From: an uncultured Bacteroidales bacterium
GTDB taxonomy: Bacteria > Bacteroidota > Bacteroidia > Bacteroidales > Lentimicrobiaceae
Direction of reading: 5' to 3'
Assembly (NCBI GenBank): GCA_937894795.1
Contig: CALCQV010000105.1
Span: 1 to 18,360 of the forward strand
DNA: 18,360 nucleotides
This document shows, piece after piece, positions 14,695-18,360 of this stretch (the stretch's first letter is position 1; each line of letters begins with the position of its first letter). The notes under the pieces were generated by a model. It made no database searches. It saw only the letters and a program-made list of their open reading frames with translations, and was not told the origin of the DNA. A program made the position numbers and the translations under genes.

Positions 14695-14702
14695 CAAAGA
14701 TA
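14695..14702 (-). promoter_or_regulatory. TATCTTTG -7 box in front of the terminator
   Basis: The minus strand carries a perfect TAnnTTTG match about 55 nt after the flavoprotein stop and 81 nt before the terminator stem. A GTTG lies 16 nt further upstream, closer than the usual -33 spacing, so support is partial. It uses the same octamer as the gpsA candidate box. Confidence 0.4.
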
Positions 14703-14756
14703 ATAAACATTTTATTATCAACTACCTTAATGATAAAATTATTATTTTCGGTCAAG

Positions 14757-15857
14757 TCAGGAAACAAGGCATAGTGGCTTTATGGTAGCCACTTTCAGGT
14801 TTTCATTGTATTGTTGTACTAGCTCATCCACCAATTGCTTCACAGTAGTGATTCTGTCAATTCTCCATACATTGCTGCCTGCAAAAGCATAGCCTTTTAA
14901 AAAGTTGCCTCTTAATGCTGCAGTCAATGACCCAATAATACAATACGGCACCTTGTCCACCTGACAAGTTTTGATGCAATTCACAGGACAGGATTTAGGT
15001 TTACGTTCCCCGGCTTCCACTGCTTCCAGAAAAGGAGAATTAATGGCTCTGCCGGGCATTCCAACAGGACTTTGAATAATTTTTACATCATCCTTTTGAG
15101 CATTAACATATGCCTGTTTAAAGTCTTGGGTAGCATCACATTCAATGGTGGCTACAAACCTTGTCCCCATTTGAACAGCTGAAGCACCTAGCAGAAATAA
15201 ACGATGAATATCCCCGCCGGTGTATACTCCACCTCCTGCAATTACCGGAATTTCACAACCGTGTTGAGCACCAAATGCTTTGGTAACCTTAACCACTTGA
15301 GGTACTAATTGTTCAAGTGAGAATGAGTCATCCTCAAGTTGTTCCAACTTAAATCCAAGGTGTCCGCCAGCCTTAGGACCTTCAACAACAACAGCAGCCG
15401 GTATATAGCCATACGTTGAAAACCATTTATTGCAAATCAACTCAGCTGCTCTGGCTGATGAAACTATGGGTACCAATTGGGTATTGCATCCAGGCTTGAG
15501 ATATGAAGGAAGATCAAGTGGCAAACCCGCACCAGAGAATATAATGTCAATGCCCGCATCAATAGATGTCCTTACCATATCAGAATAATTGGATAAAGCC
15601 ACCATGATATTCACTCCGATTACACCATTACTTAGCTTACGTGCCTTTTCAATCTCTGTTCGTAATCCATCAATGCTGTTTTGCAAATAATCTCCTCCAT
15701 TTTTGTATAACATTCCAATACCTGCTGCAGAAATTACACCTATCCCTCCTTCATTTGCTACTGCCGATGCCAGCCCTGATAGTGAAATGCCAACTCCCAT
15801 CCCACCCTGAACTATTGGTAAAGCACAGCGTAAATGTCCAATTTTTAATTCCTTCAT
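14757..15857 (-). CDS. NAD(P)H-dependent flavin oxidoreductase / nitronate monooxygenase family
   Basis: Encodes 366 residues from the ATG at 15857 (the open frame reaches back only to a TTG at 15881). It is an FMN-dependent TIM-barrel enzyme of the 2-nitropropane dioxygenase family. Landmarks: PIVQGGMGVGIS (14-25), GVNIMVA (81-87), SGAGLP (108-113), VVEGPKAGGHLGF (157-169) with the family catalytic His166, the phosphate-binding VIAGGGVYTGGDI (205-217) and LGASAVQMGTRFVAT (223-237). Family members oxidise nitronates or reduce quinones and enoyl substrates; the substrate cannot be told here. An unusual insert holds four cysteines (C290, C294, C298, C306). The gene sits between a LytTR regulator and an Rnk-like factor, with a 9-13-9 direct repeat upstream that may be a regulator site. 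Confidence 0.9.
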   Translation of the reverse strand: MKELKIGHLRCALPIVQGGMGVGISLSGLASAVANEGGIGVISAAGIGMLYKNGGDYLQNSIDGLRTEIEKARKLSNGVIGVNIMVALSNYSDMVRTSIDAGIDIIFSGAGLPLDLPSYLKPGCNTQLVPIVSSARAAELICNKWFSTYGYIPAAVVVEGPKAGGHLGFKLEQLEDDSFSLEQLVPQVVKVTKAFGAQHGCEIPVIAGGGVYTGGDIHRLFLLGASAVQMGTRFVATIECDATQDFKQAYVNAQKDDVKIIQSPVGMPGRAINSPFLEAVEAGERKPKSCPVNCIKTCQVDKVPYCIIGSLTAALRGNFLKGYAFAGSNVWRIDRITTVKQLVDELVQQYNENLKVATIKPLCLVS

Positions 15858-15954
15858 TTTGTTTACTGATTTTTGATGCAAGAATACATAGAAGCTCCAT
15901 CATAGGTTAATATTTGGTTTATACTACCAAAAAAGTGAGCAATAACGCATTTTA

Positions 15955-15985
15955 GGGACGAATTACATTAATCAATGGGACGAAT
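15955..15985 (-). promoter_or_regulatory. 9-13-9 direct repeat, candidate LytTR binding site
   Basis: GGGACGAAT occurs twice on the plus strand (15955-15963 and 15977-15985) with exactly 13 nt between, a 22-bp period; on the strand of the flanking genes it reads ATTCGTCCC-N13-ATTCGTCCC. Two 9-bp direct repeats spaced by 12-13 bp is the known operator geometry of LytTR-domain proteins. It lies 97-128 nt upstream of the flavoprotein ATG and 62-92 nt beyond the LytTR gene stop. The rest of this 190-nt interval shows only a near-match -7 box (TATTCTTG, 15886-15879). Confidence 0.45.
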
Positions 15986-16047
15986 GGTAATGGTATTGAC
16001 AGCTAGTATGCTATGTAAGAAGGGGAGTTTGGCAGAATGGTGTATTA

Positions 16048-16905
16048 TTATCTTAGCTTTTGAGAAATAAGGCTTTTCATTTCGGTTATTCTGTTTCTGG
16101 ATACCGGTATATCAAAGTCTATTCCTTTTATCTGTAATGAATAACTACCACTGACATTTGATAATTTAGTTATGAGATTACTATTTACCAAACAGCATCT
16201 GTGAGATCTGACAATAAATGGATGTTCACTTAGTAATCCTTCAGCATTTGAAAGTGTTTGCCTTATCAAAGACTTCTTCACGCTGTTTAACTCCTGATAA
16301 TAGATCTCAACATAATTTCCACCTGATTTCAGTAACACTATCTTTTCCACATCAAAGGTCATTGCCTCCTTTGAATTCTCTGAAACCAATGTCACCATGT
16401 GTCCGGTGGCTTTCTTTTCTTCTGCCAGCCAATGTTTTCCTGAGTCAATTACTTTTACGACCTTCATCTTCAGGAAGTTGTTGTAATTGCTCAAGTTGAA
16501 TAACCCTATGGGCAATATAGCAATCGCACTTGTATAAAACCACGGATATGAATGCCTAATAAGCTCTATCTTGAAAATATAAGCCAGCAATCCAAAGGTA
16601 AACGAGAGAAAAAGAAACATACAAAGATTCTGTATGATCTCTTTTTTTACAGTCCATTTTGAAGAGTCAAACGTTTTTGGGAAAATTCCAGGTAGTACTT
16701 GAGTATTCACAAAAAATGTAAGGGCGGTTAAGATACCGGTTCCCAATACATAATAGCCATCACTTGATGATTTTAGAAAATTGATGCCAAATGGTTGAAA
16801 ATACAGAACAATCAGCATATATGCCATTCCCACCAAAAGAATAGTTTTTAAACTATGCTTAAAATTATTGTTAAATATATAGGGCTGATTGAGGTTCTCG
16901 AACAT
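16048..16905 (-). CDS. Membrane-anchored LytTR-family transcriptional regulator
   Basis: Encodes 285 residues. Four hydrophobic helices (about 20-39, 51-72, 91-112, 120-139) form an N-terminal membrane module, then a linker (140-180) leads to a LytTR DNA-binding domain at about 182-283. In this domain VEKIVLLKSGGNYVEIYYQE (186-205), LSEHPFIVRSHRCCLVN (225-241) and FDIPVSRNRITEMK (264-277) are the standard signatures. There is no receiver domain or histidine kinase, so it is a one-component regulator that could sense a membrane or periplasmic signal and bind DNA while anchored (inference). It lies between a TonB-dependent receptor and a flavoprotein gene on the same strand. A near-match -7 box, TATCTTTA, sits at 16930-16923, 18 nt before the ATG. 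Confidence 0.92.
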   Translation of the reverse strand: MFENLNQPYIFNNNFKHSLKTILLVGMAYMLIVLYFQPFGINFLKSSSDGYYVLGTGILTALTFFVNTQVLPGIFPKTFDSSKWTVKKEIIQNLCMFLFLSFTFGLLAYIFKIELIRHSYPWFYTSAIAILPIGLFNLSNYNNFLKMKVVKVIDSGKHWLAEEKKATGHMVTLVSENSKEAMTFDVEKIVLLKSGGNYVEIYYQELNSVKKSLIRQTLSNAEGLLSEHPFIVRSHRCCLVNSNLITKLSNVSGSYSLQIKGIDFDIPVSRNRITEMKSLISQKLR

Positions 16906-17025
16906 GATAACTTTTTCCGCTGTAAAGATAGTTGTTCCTTACACTTAAATTATCTGTCGTTGTATCTAATTTGCCATGGCCTTGTTCAGACATGATTTAA
17001 ATTGTTCCGGCTATATACAAATAGA

Positions 17026-17060
17026 TGGGAGGATATGACCGAAACAGCCATACCCTCCCA
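17026..17060 (-). terminator. Hairpin after the TonB-dependent receptor gene
   Basis: TGGGAGGATATG (17026-17037) pairs with CATACCCTCCCA (17049-17060), a 12-bp stem with one mismatch and an 11-nt loop, starting 13 nt after the receptor stop. The minus-strand sequence after it, CTATTTGTA, is only weakly T-rich, so it is a likely but not textbook intrinsic terminator. It separates the receptor from the LytTR gene. Confidence 0.6.
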
Positions 17061-17073
17061 TAATGAGATAGTA

Positions 17074-18360
17074 TTAGAAACTAACCTTTAAGGAAGTGAT
17101 GAAGTTAATTCCGGGGGCACTGATTCCTGAAGCAAATGGACGGTAAAGTTGATTCGTCATATTCTCAACACCAGCATTTATGGAAAAATTACTATTGATG
17201 AACCATGATGCCTTTAGGTTAAGGGTATACCAACCGGGAACAAAAGGTCTTCCCTGTTCATCCTTTGCATAAGGGGCACTGTCTGAAATCTCCGACAATG
17301 GAAGATCCTCATAATCAATACCAGCATTATAATCGGCATATAAATCCACCATCAGTTTATGTCTCTCAAAAATAATATGAGTGCTTCCAAATAAAGGAAC
17401 AGAATGGCGCAGAGGGTAGTACTTTAAACTGTCCTCACTTTGCTCTTCTCCAAATTGATAGCTTAATTTGCTCTTTATTTTAAAACCTTTGTAAGGTATT
17501 AGTTCAATACCGGCCTGAACTCCATACACATAGGCTTTTGTAATATTTTGAATAGCTTCTACCTTACTCAAAATACCATCATAAGGAATGCTATCCATCC
17601 CGTTATAACTGAAATCACGACGGGCCAATGCATTATTAAGCAAAGTATAGTATACCGACAAATTAACTTTCAGGAAATCTGACTTGGTAAAAGCAGTACC
17701 AACCTCAGCATTCCAGGCATACTCAGGTTCAAGGTCAGCATTAGGAACAACCACCGTACCGGGTTCTGAATCAAACACTTTACCCAGATCATCAATATTA
17801 GGTGAACGGAATCCGGTTGAAAGGTTGGTATAAAGCTGCGTGTTCTTGTTTGGTATCCATACCAAGCCAACGCTGCCGTTCAAAGCCCCATTACCTAACT
17901 CTGCATTTACGAAAGGAAATGGGAACATTGTGGTATCAAACTCTGCCTGAAGTGTGATATAGCTATACCTCAAACCGGCATTCATAATCCATTGAGGTGT
18001 GAACTCATGCTTCAGGTTCGTGTAAAGCGAATACGATTGCCATGTTGATCCATCAGGATATCTGGTGTTAACCTTTGATTCTTCGCCGGTGAATATATTT
18101 TTCCTGTTTGCAGTTGAATTCACCTTATTATAAATGCCTTCCACCCCGTAAAAAAAGGTGGTTTTATCATTCATTTTTTTATCAAGGTCAATATTCAAAG
18201 AAACTGCATTCACCTTCTCAAACTGGTTTCTCAACCTTGCATTATTCATCTTTCTATCGTGCCTGCTCTCTTCATACAGTTGGTGCGCAAATTCAATTTT
18301 AATGTCATCAAACATTTTTGTATCACTTACTATTTGAGCCGACAACCTGTTCATCATCCA
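17074..18360 (-). CDS. TonB-dependent receptor, C-terminal beta-barrel part
   Basis: Partial: the frame is open to the window edge, so the signal peptide, any carboxypeptidase-like domain and the plug lie outside. The 428 visible residues alternate polar and aromatic or hydrophobic positions as in outer-membrane barrel strands (YSYITLQAEF, FKIKSKLSYQFGE). Family landmarks are STGFRSPNIDDLGKVFD, VVPNADLEPEYAWNAEVGTA and the final GVENMTNQLYRPFASGISAP and FITSLKVSF, ending in the C-terminal Phe needed for barrel assembly. Such receptors import siderophores, cobalamin or glycans using TonB energy; the ligand cannot be told from the barrel alone. The lack of SusC-specific features in the visible part favours a classical receptor (weak inference). 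The first visible Met (18357) is internal, not a start. Confidence 0.93.
   Translation of the reverse strand, partial: WMMNRLSAQIVSDTKMFDDIKIEFAHQLYEESRHDRKMNNARLRNQFEKVNAVSLNIDLDKKMNDKTTFFYGVEGIYNKVNSTANRKNIFTGEESKVNTRYPDGSTWQSYSLYTNLKHEFTPQWIMNAGLRYSYITLQAEFDTTMFPFPFVNAELGNGALNGSVGLVWIPNKNTQLYTNLSTGFRSPNIDDLGKVFDSEPGTVVVPNADLEPEYAWNAEVGTAFTKSDFLKVNLSVYYTLLNNALARRDFSYNGMDSIPYDGILSKVEAIQNITKAYVYGVQAGIELIPYKGFKIKSKLSYQFGEEQSEDSLKYYPLRHSVPLFGSTHIIFERHKLMVDLYADYNAGIDYEDLPLSEISDSAPYAKDEQGRPFVPGWYTLNLKASWFINSNFSINAGVENMTNQLYRPFASGISAPGINFITSLKVSF

Noticed and set aside
16923..16930. TATCTTTA as a promoter of the LytTR gene.
   Set aside because: Seven of eight bases match the -7 box and the position is good, but there is no -33 element and the final G is missing; too weak for its own feature.
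16932..17008. Three TTGTTC copies upstream of the LytTR gene (16932, 16982, 17002), considered as autoregulatory sites.
   Set aside because: Spacings of 50 and 20 nt do not fit the 21-22 bp LytTR geometry and the flanks do not match; short AT-biased hexamers recur by chance.
1..18360. Search for defence islands, toxin-antitoxin pairs, prophage, IS elements, CRISPR and tRNA genes.
   Set aside because: No transposase, integrase, nuclease-helicase, Cas or toxin-like frame, no regularly spaced repeats and no tRNA cloverleaf was seen on either strand.

Overview
The window looks like a chromosomal segment of a Bacteroidota (Bacteroidetes) bacterium. The evidence is family content typical of that phylum (DUF4834, a long YfhO-type membrane protein, DUF4783 next to nadC, a membrane-anchored LytTR regulator, a TonB-dependent receptor), AT-rich intergenic DNA, almost no Shine-Dalgarno sequences, and several upstream boxes matching the Bacteroidota -7 element TAnnTTTG. 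No mobile element, CRISPR array, tRNA, rRNA, phage gene or recognisable defence system was seen.

Layout. (1) Positions 1-6253, plus strand: the 3' end of rpmH with its terminator, then a DUF4834 protein, a YfhO-family GT-C-like membrane protein, a GT4-like glycosyltransferase, a UDP-GlcNAc 2-epimerase (wecB) and a CatB-type hexapeptide acetyltransferase. (2) Positions 6239-12948, minus strand, read right to left: DUF4783 secreted protein, nadC, YihY/BrkB membrane protein, MOP-family polysaccharide flippase, a large GT-B transferase related to CDP-glycerol glycerophosphotransferases, and a gpsA homologue. The two strands meet tail to tail with a 15-nt overlap of stop regions at 6239-6253. (3) Positions 13078-14129, plus strand: rlmH and rdgB, divergent from DUF4783-nadC. 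(4) Positions 14148-18360, minus strand: a TonB-dependent receptor (5' end outside the window), a 4-TM LytTR regulator, a nitronate-monooxygenase-like flavoprotein and an Rnk/GreA-type RNA polymerase factor.

How the genes fit together. Regions 1 and 2 hold parts of a surface-glycan pathway: precursor supply (WecB for UDP-ManNAc, GpsA for glycerol 3-phosphate), sugar transfer (GT4, GT-B, YfhO), decoration (acetyltransferase) and export (flippase). They sit among housekeeping genes. No initiating glycosyl-phosphate transferase, Wzy polymerase or Wza/Wzc export system is present, so this is not a complete capsule locus. Region 3 is ribosome and nucleotide housekeeping. Region 4 is a receptor and regulator area with two suggestive regulatory layouts.

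Most interesting signals: (a) a TATCTTTG box, an 11-codon ORF and a strong intrinsic terminator directly in front of the Gre/Rnk-family gene, resembling the E. coli greA leader that makes GraL RNAs; (b) an exact 9-13-9 direct repeat between the LytTR regulator and the flavoprotein gene, the geometry of known LytTR-family binding sites; (c) a TATTTTTG box so close to the rlmH ATG that a leaderless mRNA is predicted. These come from reading the sequence only; no database search or folding calculation was run.
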